A stretch of 36,070 nt of DNA from CANDYO01 sp049653745 (GCA_049653745.1 JBASGW010000043.1:1-36070), one strand, 5' to 3'; numbered from the stretch's first letter, positions 15,831 to 24,229 are shown. The notes: a model not told the origin generated them from the letters alone. Numbers and translations: made by a program.

Positions 15831-16098
15831 TTAAAATAGTTAATTACAAGTCCAATTATTCCATCCTAAACTAACTATATATTAGCAAAACATTACTTTT
15901 GGTATTCACAAGATACATAATTAATGTACCAAAGGCATCGATTTAATTAACTTTAAACATCTATAATATAGAATCTTATTACTAGATTTTTTATTAAAAA
16001 AATTCTAATAAAAAAATACCTTGAAACATAAAATAAACTCCTATATATAGGTTCTGCACAACTTCAAGTAGAAACATTACTCCAAGGAATCATTATTA
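15831..16098 (+). promoter_or_regulatory. Structured leader/promoter region of the XRE regulator
   Basis: A 9-bp dyad, CTTTTGGTA (15896-15904) with TACCAAAGG (15927-15935, one G-U pair), precedes TATAAT at 15962-15967, which has only a poor -35. A further AT-rich hairpin lies at about 15983-16006. If TATAAT is the -10, the transcript has a roughly 125-base leader before ATG 16099. No gene or known ncRNA family was recognised. The dyad may be an operator for the HTH protein encoded downstream. Confidence 0.3.
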
Positions 16099-16509
16099 AT
16101 GGCTAATTTAATAGATATTGCTATCGGCGCTCAAATTCGCAAAAGAAGACGCATACTAGGAATGAGTCAAACTGATTTAGCTACTAAAGTTGGCATTAGC
16201 TTTCAACAAATTCAAAAGTATGAAAAAGGGAGCAATCAAATTACCGCTTCAAGGCTGCTAGAATTGGCCTCTATTATGAACGTAACTATTAATTATTTTT
16301 ATGAAGAATGCAATAAAACTTCATCCCCTGAAGAAAACCTCTCTATTTTACAAGAAGAAACAGCAATTTTCACTTATGATGCAACCGAAGAATATGACTA
16401 CACAAAAGATAATTTAAAGCTGATGCAGCTTTATAATAAAATAGGTAATAACGACACTAAAAAGAAGTTATTGCAATTTTTAAAATCTATATCTAATGAT
16501 AAAGAATAA
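16099..16509 (+). CDS. XRE-family helix-turn-helix transcriptional regulator
   Basis: The 136-residue protein has an HTH_3 domain at residues 10-66: IGAQIRKRRRILGMSQTDLA, then VGISFQQIQKYEKGSNQITASRLLELASIMNV, a form very common in alphaproteobacteria. The C-terminal 70 residues are acidic and helical (EENLSILQEE, LLQFLKSISNDKE) and probably dimerise. AAGGAA lies 10 bases before the ATG. Small regulators of this type include EcxR/ApxR, which control type IV secretion and surface genes in Ehrlichia and Anaplasma. The resemblance here is at family level only. It stands alone, upstream of the dnaG promoter. Confidence 0.88.
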   Translation: MANLIDIAIGAQIRKRRRILGMSQTDLATKVGISFQQIQKYEKGSNQITASRLLELASIMNVTINYFYEECNKTSSPEENLSILQEETAIFTYDATEEYDYTKDNLKLMQLYNKIGNNDTKKKLLQFLKSISNDKE

Positions 16510-16527
16510 GAACTAGCCCTTTCATTT

Positions 16528-16555
16528 TTGATATTGTTTGCTAAATCTCTATAAT
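16528..16555 (+). promoter_or_regulatory. Promoter of dnaG-rpoD
   Basis: TTGATA (16528-16533), a 16-base spacer and a perfect TATAAT (16550-16555) lie about 50 bases before the dnaG start. Confidence 0.6.
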
Positions 16556-16605
16556 TAGAATAATATAAATTTATCATACTTAAATAAACTCACACACTAG
16601 GGTGC

Positions 16606-18408
16606 ATGCTTTTTACTGATTCATTCATTAGTAACTTAAAAACTTCTATACCCATATCAAAGGTTATAGGGAGTAGAGTTAAACTTCAAAAAAAAGGCAA
16701 CTATTACAGCGGCTTATGCCCTTTTCATCAAGAAAAAACTCCCTCGTTTACAGTTTCTGATCACAAAGAATCTTATTATTGCTTTGGATGCCATGCTCAT
16801 GGAGACTTAATTCAATTCGTAAAAGCAATAGATAATTTATCTTTTGCTGATAGCGTTATATCCCTGGCTAATACAGCAGGAATTGCACTACCTAAACTCT
16901 CTCCTGTTGAACAAAAATCTGTTGAAAATCAAAATAAATTGGTTGAGGTGCTATCATCAGCTACTAATTGGTTTTGTAACCAGTTAAAATTATCAAATAA
17001 TTATCATGCATTAGAATATTTAAAAAATAGAGGACTTAATGATCAAGATATCAATAACTTCTTATTAGGATATGCCCCTGATAAAGGGCTAATTAATTTT
17101 CTAAAAACTCAAGGCTATTCAATGGCTTTGCTTATTGAAGCTGGCTTAGTTATCAAAACTGAAAAAAATGAATTTATCGAAAGATTTCGTAATAGAGTAA
17201 TTTTTCCTATAAAAAACCATCCTAAAAAACAAATTGTTGGCTTTGGTGGCCGAGCTTTAAATAATGAAATATTGCCTAAATACCTGAATTCACCTGAAAC
17301 AAATATTTTTAAAAAAAGTAATTTATTCTATGGCTTAGATTTAGCATATAAAAATATTTTACAAAATAAAAGAGCGATAGTAGTTGAAGGTTATCTAGAC
17401 GCAATCTTTATGAATAAATCTGGCTTTGGCGAAACAATAGCAGGATTAGGAACTGCTTTTAATGAAACTCATTTACAAAATTTATGGAAATTAGCGGATG
17501 AACCAATTTTATGTTTTGATGGAGATACAGCTGGCAAGAAAGCTATGCTTAAAGCTGCTTATATTGCTCTTCCACTATTATCTCCAGGATTGACTCTAAA
17601 TTTTTGTCTACTTCCTAAGGATAAAGATCCAGATGAATTAATTAATACTAAAGGAAGTAATTATTTAGCCACTTTAATTGAAAATAGCATTCCACTTTCA
17701 GAATTTATTTGGCAATCTGAATTAGAGCAAAATAAGTTTGACAATCCAGATTCAAAAGCCTTTTTTGAACATAAGCTTTATACTTTAATTGATCAAATTC
17801 AAAACCAAGTTATTAAAAATCATTATCGACAATTTATTAAGAATAAATTATGGCAAGAATTTAACCAAGTTAAGAATAATTATACTAAAAAAGCAAAATT
17901 TATAAATGTAAGAAATCTTATTTCTCCTTTAACTAATACCCATACTCTTAAGGAAAGGCTTGAATATTCATTATTTGCTCAATTAGTTTCATATCCATAT
18001 TTAGTTGCAGATAAAGACATATATTCCATTCTAGAAGATTTTGAAATTGATAATCAAGAATTGAAACCTTTACATTCTGTTTTAATTGAATATCATGAAG
18101 ATAGCAAAATTTGCTTAAATGATTTGCTTATAAGCAATAATTTATGTACTTTAGTAAAGTTTTTATGTGGAAATGAATCAAGCTTTATTGATGTTATCTC
18201 AACTTTAGATAATGATACCTCAAAAAAAGTATGGTTTTTAACTTATAAAAAATTTCTTTTAGAATTATTAAAAATAGAATATAACCAATTTATGATGAAA
18301 GCAAATAATGAATCATCCTCTTTTGAAAAAGCAGCGGAATTGAAAAAATCAATTGATAATTTAATAAAAGAAATTAGTGAACAAGAAAATAATTTGTCTC
18401 AAGAATAA
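16606..18408 (+). CDS. dnaG: DNA primase
   Basis: DnaG synthesises RNA primers at the replication fork. The 600 residues include the N-terminal CHC2 zinc-binding domain with Cys38, His41, Cys59 and Cys62 (LCPFHQEKTPSF, YYCFGCHAHGD). The RNA polymerase core contains a Toprim fold: VVEGYLDAIF (about 260) supplies the catalytic Glu, and CFDGDTAGKKA (about 304) and KDKDPDEL (about 338) supply acidic residues. The C-terminal helicase-binding region is divergent and Lys/Asn-rich. The start lies 3 bases after AGGGTG. rpoD follows by 24 bases, the ancestral dnaG-rpoD pairing. Confidence 0.96.
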   Translation: MLFTDSFISNLKTSIPISKVIGSRVKLQKKGNYYSGLCPFHQEKTPSFTVSDHKESYYCFGCHAHGDLIQFVKAIDNLSFADSVISLANTAGIALPKLSPVEQKSVENQNKLVEVLSSATNWFCNQLKLSNNYHALEYLKNRGLNDQDINNFLLGYAPDKGLINFLKTQGYSMALLIEAGLVIKTEKNEFIERFRNRVIFPIKNHPKKQIVGFGGRALNNEILPKYLNSPETNIFKKSNLFYGLDLAYKNILQNKRAIVVEGYLDAIFMNKSGFGETIAGLGTAFNETHLQNLWKLADEPILCFDGDTAGKKAMLKAAYIALPLLSPGLTLNFCLLPKDKDPDELINTKGSNYLATLIENSIPLSEFIWQSELEQNKFDNPDSKAFFEHKLYTLIDQIQNQVIKNHYRQFIKNKLWQEFNQVKNNYTKKAKFINVRNLISPLTNTHTLKERLEYSLFAQLVSYPYLVADKDIYSILEDFEIDNQELKPLHSVLIEYHEDSKICLNDLLISNNLCTLVKFLCGNESSFIDVISTLDNDTSKKVWFLTYKKFLLELLKIEYNQFMMKANNESSSFEKAAELKKSIDNLIKEISEQENNLSQE

Positions 18409-18432
18409 CTCACCTAATATTTAAGGACTCCT

Positions 18433-20367
18433 ATGTCAAATATTGAAGATTTTGAATCTAAAGGAAAGAATTTTGAAGAACCAACAAATGATAGCAAAAA
18501 AGCTATTACTGCATTGGTAAAAAAGTTAGTTAATCGTGGTAAAGCTCAAGGATTTCTAACTTATGATGAAATTAACAACATTCTTCCTAAAGAACAATTC
18601 TCTAGCGACAGCTTTGATCAAATGGTATCTGCTTTAACTGATGCAGGTATTAATTTGGTTGAAAATGCTGAAGAATCTCTTGAAGGAAGTGCCGATTTTG
18701 ATATTGCTTTAGTAGAAGAAGCAGATGAGTTAGCAGATGATCCTATTATTGATGAAGGCAGTAAAACCGATGATCCTGTTAAATTATACTTAAAGGATAT
18801 GGGTGGAGTGGAACTTCTCTCTCGTGAAGGTGAAATTGAGATCGCAAAAAGAATTGAAGAAGGCCGCGAAACCATGATTAAGTCTTTATGTGAAACACCA
18901 TTAACACTAAAGCAATTTAAGATATGGTATGAAGCTTTATTAAATGAGAAACTTCTATTGCGCGAAATAATAGACCTTGAAGCCAACTATGGTGCAGAAA
19001 ATGGAGAAGAACTCTCTGATAACCTAGTAGAAAATGAAGAACTTTTAGATGATGATTTAGAAAATGAATCCAGTGATGAAGATTCAGAAGAAGAAAGCGA
19101 AGTATTATCACTAAATAGTTTAGAATTAGCTTTAATGCCTAGCATTCTTGAAAACTATAGTAAAATAGTAGAATTATGCGATCAATTAATTGATATTCAT
19201 AAAGCTAAATTACATCATCAACTTAATAAAACCAAATATGATTTTAATGAAAAAGAATATATCGATATTAGCGATGAACTAACAAAATTAGTGAAGGCAT
19301 TGCAGCTAAATGATAAAGCTATAGATCTTTTATTAAAGCAGCTATACGCAATTAATAAAAAAATGATTGCTCTTGAAGGAAAGCTAATGCAATTAGCAGA
19401 GAAACATAATATTCCTCGAAAAAGCTTCTTGAGTACCTATATTGGCTTTGAAATGGATGTAGATTGGTTAAGTGATGTTGCAAAATTAAAAGAAAAAGGT
19501 TGGGCCGAGTTTGCATCTAAAGACCAAGAAGAAATAAATTTAATTAGAAATGAATTATGGGATATTGCTAAAGAATTAGGTATTCCTATTCATGATCTTA
19601 AAGATTTAATTAACAAAATACAACGTGGTGACCGCACAGCCAACAAAGCAAAGAAAGAGATGATTGAAGCTAATTTGCGCTTGGTAATTTCTATTGCTAA
19701 AAAATATTCAAACCGTGGTTTACAATTCTTAGATCTTATTCAAGAAGGAAATATTGGTCTAATGAAAGCTGTAGATAAATTTGAATATCGTCGAGGTTAT
19801 AAATTCTCTACTTATGCAACTTGGTGGATCAGACAAGCAATCACTCGCTCGATTGCCGATCAGGCAAGAACCATTCGTATTCCTGTACATATGATTGAAA
19901 CCATTAATAAAATTATTCGTACTTCAAGACAAATGCTTCATGAACTTGGATATGAGCCCACTCCTAATGAGTTAGCTGATCGTCTTTCAATGTCTGTTGA
20001 TAAAGTGCGTAAAGTTCTGAAAATTACTAGAGAGCCCGTAAGTCTTGATAATCCGATAGGTGATGAAGATGGTGGATCTTTAGGAGATTTCATTGAAGAT
20101 AAAAATGCCCTACCTCCGTTAGAAGCAGCAATTCTTGGTAATTTAAGAGAAACTACCACTCGTATCTTGGCAAGCTTAACACCAAGGGAAGAGAGAGTAT
20201 TAAGAATGCGCTTTGGTATTGGCATGAATACAGATCATACATTAGAAGAAGTTGGACAACAATTTTTTGTTACTCGTGAACGTATTCGCCAAATAGAAGC
20301 CAAAGCTCTGCGTAAACTAAAACATCCAAGCAGATCTAAAAAATTAAGAGGCTTTCTAAATAGCTAA
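18433..20367 (+). CDS. rpoD: RNA polymerase principal sigma factor RpoD (sigma 70)
   Basis: The 644 residues cover region 1.1 (about 20-90, ALVKKLVNRGKAQGFLTYDEIN), region 1.2 from DPVKLYLKDMG (about 116), and a non-conserved insert with a very acidic run around residues 195-225 (LLDDDLENESSDEDSEEESE). Regions 2.1-2.4 include RLVISIAKKYSNRGLQFLDLI and YKFSTYATWWIRQAITRSI. Region 3 and region 4.2 follow, with TLEEVGQQFFVTRERIRQIE. It recognises TTGACA/TATAAT-type promoters, consistent with those seen in this window. AAGGA precedes the ATG by 5 bases. Confidence 0.97.
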   Translation: MSNIEDFESKGKNFEEPTNDSKKAITALVKKLVNRGKAQGFLTYDEINNILPKEQFSSDSFDQMVSALTDAGINLVENAEESLEGSADFDIALVEEADELADDPIIDEGSKTDDPVKLYLKDMGGVELLSREGEIEIAKRIEEGRETMIKSLCETPLTLKQFKIWYEALLNEKLLLREIIDLEANYGAENGEELSDNLVENEELLDDDLENESSDEDSEEESEVLSLNSLELALMPSILENYSKIVELCDQLIDIHKAKLHHQLNKTKYDFNEKEYIDISDELTKLVKALQLNDKAIDLLLKQLYAINKKMIALEGKLMQLAEKHNIPRKSFLSTYIGFEMDVDWLSDVAKLKEKGWAEFASKDQEEINLIRNELWDIAKELGIPIHDLKDLINKIQRGDRTANKAKKEMIEANLRLVISIAKKYSNRGLQFLDLIQEGNIGLMKAVDKFEYRRGYKFSTYATWWIRQAITRSIADQARTIRIPVHMIETINKIIRTSRQMLHELGYEPTPNELADRLSMSVDKVRKVLKITREPVSLDNPIGDEDGGSLGDFIEDKNALPPLEAAILGNLRETTTRILASLTPREERVLRMRFGIGMNTDHTLEEVGQQFFVTRERIRQIEAKALRKLKHPSRSKKLRGFLNS

Positions 20368-20380
20368 TCTCTAATAATAA

Positions 20381-20424
20381 AATAAGCCCCTGTTTAAAAA
20401 AAGAACTGGGGCTTATTCTTAAAA
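20381..20424 (+). terminator. Rho-independent terminator of dnaG-rpoD
   Basis: AATAAGCCCC (20381-20390) pairs perfectly over 10 bp with GGGGCTTATT (20408-20417) around a 17-base loop. It is followed by a short T/A-rich run and starts 13 bases after the rpoD stop. Confidence 0.75.
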
Positions 20425-20500
20425 TTTTCCCCCTCACCTTATTAAAATTCACTCATAGCTCACAATTATTAATAATATAAAAAAATTAATATCATTTATA

Positions 20501-20529
20501 TTGAAAAATTTTTTATAAAAATATAAAAT
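20501..20529 (+). promoter_or_regulatory. Candidate promoter of the sensor-like membrane protein gene
   Basis: TTGAAA (20501-20506), a 17-base spacer and TAAAAT (20524-20529) lie in an extremely AT-rich gap, about 55 bases before the start codon. Confidence 0.5.
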
Positions 20530-20584
20530 ATTTATAATAATGCAAATTATTTATTGAGATAATTATTTTTAAAGGAGTTTTATA

Positions 20585-21226
20585 ATGGATACAGATAACA
20601 AAAAATACTGTAGCAAAAAAATTTTTATAAGTACTTTTATTTTTGCATGCTTAATGATTATAATCCTTCATGCCGCATTAATTTCCATGATTAGACATGA
20701 TTATGAATGGTCGGGCAAAATTTTAGCTAAACAAATTAGCGATAATTTTTATTCTTCTAATACAAATACTTATGATGCTAATACAGATAAATTTATAAAA
20801 GATTATCCAGCAGTTACTATAAATATTTACAATCAAGATGCTGAAAAAATTATATCTTCTAATGAAACAGTAATCAAAGTGATTAGAGATCCTAAAATTA
20901 TGGATTATGTAGCTGGATATTTTTTATATAGAGCAGATAATCAGAGCATTGAGCATAATAAAACTAGAGGATTTAGCCAAGTTATTTGGTCTGCAGATTA
21001 TCAAAATAAAGAAGATGCTGCTTTAATAAAAATAGTTGAACCAATGTTTATTGATCAAAAATATTCTGGTAGCATTGAAATTTATTATGATTTTTCTCAT
21101 CATCTAAGAATGATGAATAATACTAGATTTTTCTGTATTTTATTGATATTAGCTATCACTGCAGTTTACTTTATGTTAATGGAACAAAATCTTTGTACTT
21201 TAAAAAATGATAAGAAATCTGATTAA
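20585..21226 (+). CDS. Two-helix membrane protein resembling a sensor-kinase input module without kinase
   Basis: The protein is 213 residues. A basic cytoplasmic start is followed by a membrane helix at about 13-35 (IFISTFIFACLMIIILHAAL). A roughly 140-residue extracytoplasmic domain comes next, then a second helix at about 180-198 (FCILLILAITAVYFMLM) and a short charged tail ending KNDKKSD. The external domain ends with GSIEIYYDFSHHLRMM, which resembles the strand and exit helix seen in sensor-histidine-kinase or cyclase input domains. No HAMP, kinase or GGDEF domain follows. AAAGGAG sits 9 bases before ATG. Its end overlaps the convergent gene by 4 bases. It could be a truncated kinase or a stand-alone receptor, and the ligand is unknown. 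Confidence 0.7.
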   Translation: MDTDNKKYCSKKIFISTFIFACLMIIILHAALISMIRHDYEWSGKILAKQISDNFYSSNTNTYDANTDKFIKDYPAVTINIYNQDAEKIISSNETVIKVIRDPKIMDYVAGYFLYRADNQSIEHNKTRGFSQVIWSADYQNKEDAALIKIVEPMFIDQKYSGSIEIYYDFSHHLRMMNNTRFFCILLILAITAVYFMLMEQNLCTLKNDKKSD

Positions 21227-21858
21227 GATACGTATTTTGGGTTAGAAGTATAGTATGAATAACTGCTATCCATACTATTATCACCAAGCAACACTGCCAA
21301 GCTATTACTATTAATCGTTTCCATAACAGAGTTTGGATGCCCTTCATAAGAAATAGCTTGGTCAGATAAAACAGAATCACCATCAAAAATTCCAATAGAA
21401 AAATCCTCTTCATCACTAATCATAGTACGTTTTGTTATTTCAAAAGAGATATCATTTTGTGGCGTTATTTTGGATTTAGGCACTATTACTCTTACAAAAT
21501 TACTTACTAAACTTGAGACTCCTCCAATAAAATAAAATAAGCAATTAAAGCCATTATTTGTAACTAATTCTGGCATTGATACTATTAAATGGTTGTTATG
21601 AATATAATTCAAATTATTTCTAGCATAAACAATAAGCTTAGTGCTTGAATCTAAAGTCTCTTCACTATAAATATTATTTTCAGCATTATTTCCAATTTCA
21701 TTTATGGCATCAATAACTTTATTATGTAAATTAGATAATAGTTTACATCCTCCCTTAGCAATTAATATAACATCAATCTCTTGCTTAATTTTATGTAGTA
21801 ACCTATAGGATTCTGCAAGAGCATATTCTATAGGAACAACTTGAGAATTTTTATACAT
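21223..21858 (-). CDS. Unknown 211-residue protein
   Basis: I recognise no family. Residues 1-90 are predicted helical, with hydrophobic and charged residues mixed (EYALAESYRLLHKIKQEIDV, NKVIDAINEIGNNAE). A hydrophobic segment FNCLFYFIGGVSSLVSNFVRVIV at about 105-127 could be one membrane helix or a buried core. The C-terminal 70 residues are acidic and Ser/Asn/Tyr-rich (SYSYYTSNPKYVS). There is no signal peptide. The start is supported by AGG 6 bases before ATG 21858. It is convergent with the sensor-like gene (4-base overlap) and divergent from ftsQ. Its place inside an otherwise conserved division-gene neighbourhood suggests an insertion or replacement. Confidence 0.6.
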   Translation of the reverse strand: MYKNSQVVPIEYALAESYRLLHKIKQEIDVILIAKGGCKLLSNLHNKVIDAINEIGNNAENNIYSEETLDSSTKLIVYARNNLNYIHNNHLIVSMPELVTNNGFNCLFYFIGGVSSLVSNFVRVIVPKSKITPQNDISFEITKRTMISDEEDFSIGIFDGDSVLSDQAISYEGHPNSVMETINSNSLAVLLGDNSMDSSYSYYTSNPKYVS

Positions 21859-21937
21859 AACTAACCTATTTTTTAGAAAAATATCTAGTGAACTAAATTA
21901 TACTATAAAAAAATTCTTAAATTAGCTATTTTTATAT

Positions 21938-21965
21938 TTGTTGATTGATTTTTTCATCATATAAT
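21938..21965 (+). promoter_or_regulatory. Candidate promoter of ftsQ-ftsA
   Basis: TTGTTG (21938-21943), a 16-base spacer and a perfect TATAAT (21960-21965) predict transcription starting at about 21972, inside the left arm of the palindrome that precedes ftsQ. Confidence 0.45.
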
Positions 21966-21966
21966 T

Positions 21967-22007
21967 TATTCTCTAATTACTTAAAAAATTTAAGTAATTA
22001 GAGAATA
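21967..22007. promoter_or_regulatory. Perfect 19-bp inverted repeat at the ftsQ ribosome site
   Basis: TATTCTCTAATTACTTAAA (21967-21985) and its exact reverse complement (21989-22007) flank a 3-base AAA loop. The right arm contains GAGAA, the only Shine-Dalgarno-like sequence before the TTG start at 22011. In RNA the hairpin would hide that site. In DNA it could bind a dimeric regulator at the transcription start. Confidence 0.7.
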
Positions 22008-22010
22008 GTT

Positions 22011-22799
22011 TTGACAAAAAAGATAAAAATTAAACAAAAAAATATTAAAAATACCGCTAGATCAAGGCAGCTTAGATCGCTGAAGCAAAGATTTATAATT
22101 CTTGCTAAGATAATGGCTTTTATAATAATTTTGGCATTGATTGGTTTAATTTATTTTAATTTGAACATAGTGAATAAAAATTGGTATCAATTCACAGGAA
22201 ATTTAGGATTCACTCTAGAAAACATCACTATTCAAGGACAGAAAAATACTAATAATGATAAGATTAGCCAGGAGCTTAAACTTAAAAAGGGAATGCCTCT
22301 TTTATCAATTTCTCTTGATTCTCTAAAAAATCGTTTAGAACGCATCCAATGGATAAAATATGTAATTGTGGAAAGAGAGTTACCCAATTCAATAAATATT
22401 TTAGTGGTGGAGAGAACTCCAATTGCTTTGGGACAAAAAAATCAGAAACTATATATTATTGATGATGAAGGTGTTATTATAAATGATAATGATTTATCGC
22501 AGCACATGAATTTACCAATTATGATTGGTGATGGATCTGAAATATATGCCAACTCATTAATAAATATATTAAAAGAAGATGCTGAGCTTTTTCAAAAAAT
22601 TACTTCAATAATCAGAGTGAGCGAAAGACGATGGAATATTAGATTTGAAAATGATTTAGAAGTTAAGCTTCCTGAAGAAAATCTTGAATCTGCTTGGAAA
22701 AAAATTATAAAACTATATCAAAATAAAGAATTATTTTTACCAAACATCGCTTGTATTGATCTAAGAATCGCTAATAAAATTTATGTAGAAAAAAAGTAA
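22011..22799 (+). CDS. ftsQ: Cell division protein FtsQ (TTG start)
   Basis: FtsQ is a bitopic divisome scaffold that recruits FtsB/FtsL. The 262 residues have a very basic cytoplasmic tail (1-27), a membrane helix at about 28-50, a POTRA domain from about 68 (FTLENITIQGQKNTN, KLKKGMPLLSISLDSLKNRL, WIKYVIVERELPNSINILVVER), and the FtsQ beta domain to the end. The TTG start at 22011 is needed to include the basic tail, because the first in-frame ATG lies inside the membrane helix. A perfect palindrome ends 3 bases before it. ftsA follows by 4 bases. murB, ddl and other dcw genes are missing upstream, replaced by an unknown divergent gene. Confidence 0.92.
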   Translation: MTKKIKIKQKNIKNTARSRQLRSLKQRFIILAKIMAFIIILALIGLIYFNLNIVNKNWYQFTGNLGFTLENITIQGQKNTNNDKISQELKLKKGMPLLSISLDSLKNRLERIQWIKYVIVERELPNSINILVVERTPIALGQKNQKLYIIDDEGVIINDNDLSQHMNLPIMIGDGSEIYANSLINILKEDAELFQKITSIIRVSERRWNIRFENDLEVKLPEENLESAWKKIIKLYQNKELFLPNIACIDLRIANKIYVEKK

Positions 22800-22803
22800 A
22801 GTT

Positions 22804-24048
22804 ATGAAATTTAAGAAAAATTTAAAATTCTCTCCCAAAAATAATATTGTTAGTATATTGGATATTGGTTCTAGTAAAATAGTCTGCTTAATTGCTAGTA
22901 TTATTGCTGATAAAGTACAAATTTTGGGAATTGGTTGCCATAGCGCTAATGGATTTAAAAATTGTAATATTACTAATAATAAATTAGCAAAAATGTCAAT
23001 TATTTCAGCTGTAGATCAGGCCGAGAAAGCTGCAGGAATTACTATTGAAAATATAGTTTTAGCCTTAAATGGTAATAAAATCCAATCACATTACATAAAG
23101 CCAGGTTTAATTCTAAAGAAAAATAAAGTAAGTGATGGAGATATTTTTTCTATTATTGGAAAAGGAATAAAGGAATTAGAAAAACAAGGTTATGAGGTGA
23201 TTCATTATTTTCCTTTGGAATATATTGTAGATGATAATAATGGAATATTAGATCCTACTGGTCTATTAGGAAATAAACTTTCAGCTAGAATTCACTTTGT
23301 TACTATCGCCTCTTCAATGTTAGAAAATATCATCAATTGTCTTGCAAGCTGTCAATTAAATGTAGAAGATTGCGTATTTGCACCTTATGCTGCTGCTATT
23401 GCCACTTTAAATGAAACCGATAAAGAATTTGGTTCCACTTTAATTGATTTTGGCTCTGGATTAACTTCTTATGCTATCTTCACTCAAAATAATATGGTCA
23501 ATTGTGGATTCATTCCAGTTGGGGGAGCAGCCATAACCAATGACATCGCTAAAAGCTTTATGTTAGATTATGCAAGTGCTGAAAGAATTAAAACCTTACA
23601 TGGATCAGCTAATATTTTTGCCACCGATTATGAAATGATAAATTACAAATTAGACTCTGCAGATAATGATGAAAGAAATATTTTAAAATCAGAACTCAAT
23701 CATGTTATTAATGCTCGCCTAGAAGAAACTCTTACATTATTAAAAACACTACTAGATAAACATAATAATTTAGCCACTAATGCAAAGCATAACTTAGTTA
23801 TTATAGGAGGAGGAAGTCAATTAAATGGCATTACCGCCGAGGTAACTAGATTATTTAAAACTAAAGTAAAACTAGGAAAAACAATAGCCTTTCCAGGAAT
23901 GGCACAAGGTTCTGTTAATGCTAGTATTGCTCCCGCTCTTGGAGTTGTACAATATTTACTTGAAAAACGAGTTAAAAAATCTAGTAATATTGCTAATAAA
24001 GATCCACTTATTGTTAGAATTTTCAATTGGTTAAAAGAGAATTTTTAA
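22804..24048 (+). CDS. ftsA: Cell division protein FtsA
   Basis: FtsA is an actin-like ATPase that ties FtsZ to the membrane. The 414 residues show the phosphate-1 motif VSILDIGSSKIVCLIA near the N-terminus, a 1C/SHS2 domain, phosphate-2 STLIDFGSGLTSYAIF (about 216-231), and VNCGFIPVGGAAITNDIA. The adenosine motif NLVIIGGGSQLNGI is at about 330-343. A C-terminal amphipathic helix, VRIFNWLKENF, inserts into the membrane. It is cotranscribed with ftsQ. ftsZ does not follow; the next feature is a shared terminator and convergent rpoC. Confidence 0.96.
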   Translation: MKFKKNLKFSPKNNIVSILDIGSSKIVCLIASIIADKVQILGIGCHSANGFKNCNITNNKLAKMSIISAVDQAEKAAGITIENIVLALNGNKIQSHYIKPGLILKKNKVSDGDIFSIIGKGIKELEKQGYEVIHYFPLEYIVDDNNGILDPTGLLGNKLSARIHFVTIASSMLENIINCLASCQLNVEDCVFAPYAAAIATLNETDKEFGSTLIDFGSGLTSYAIFTQNNMVNCGFIPVGGAAITNDIAKSFMLDYASAERIKTLHGSANIFATDYEMINYKLDSADNDERNILKSELNHVINARLEETLTLLKTLLDKHNNLATNAKHNLVIIGGGSQLNGITAEVTRLFKTKVKLGKTIAFPGMAQGSVNASIAPALGVVQYLLEKRVKKSSNIANKDPLIVRIFNWLKENF

Positions 24049-24229
24049 CCCTTTTATCTCTATAAATCAATTATACATCTGTTATTAAAAAAAATATAAG
24101 ATAGATCATAAGATTGATAATTTACTTCATTCACAATAATGCTTAGCAGGTTAAAAATACTATCATTTTCTAAGTGGAATGATAATTGCTATTATAGAAG
24201 TGATCATAATTTTAATTATATAAATAAAA

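Noticed and set aside
21171..21416. 81-residue minus-strand ORF
   Set aside because: It overlaps the 211-residue gene in another frame on the same strand and has a weaker start. The longer frame has a ribosome site.
21967..22007. ftsQ palindrome as an ordinary rho-independent terminator
   Set aside because: No transcript from an adjacent gene would end there on either strand: the upstream region is divergent, and there is no T run after the stem.
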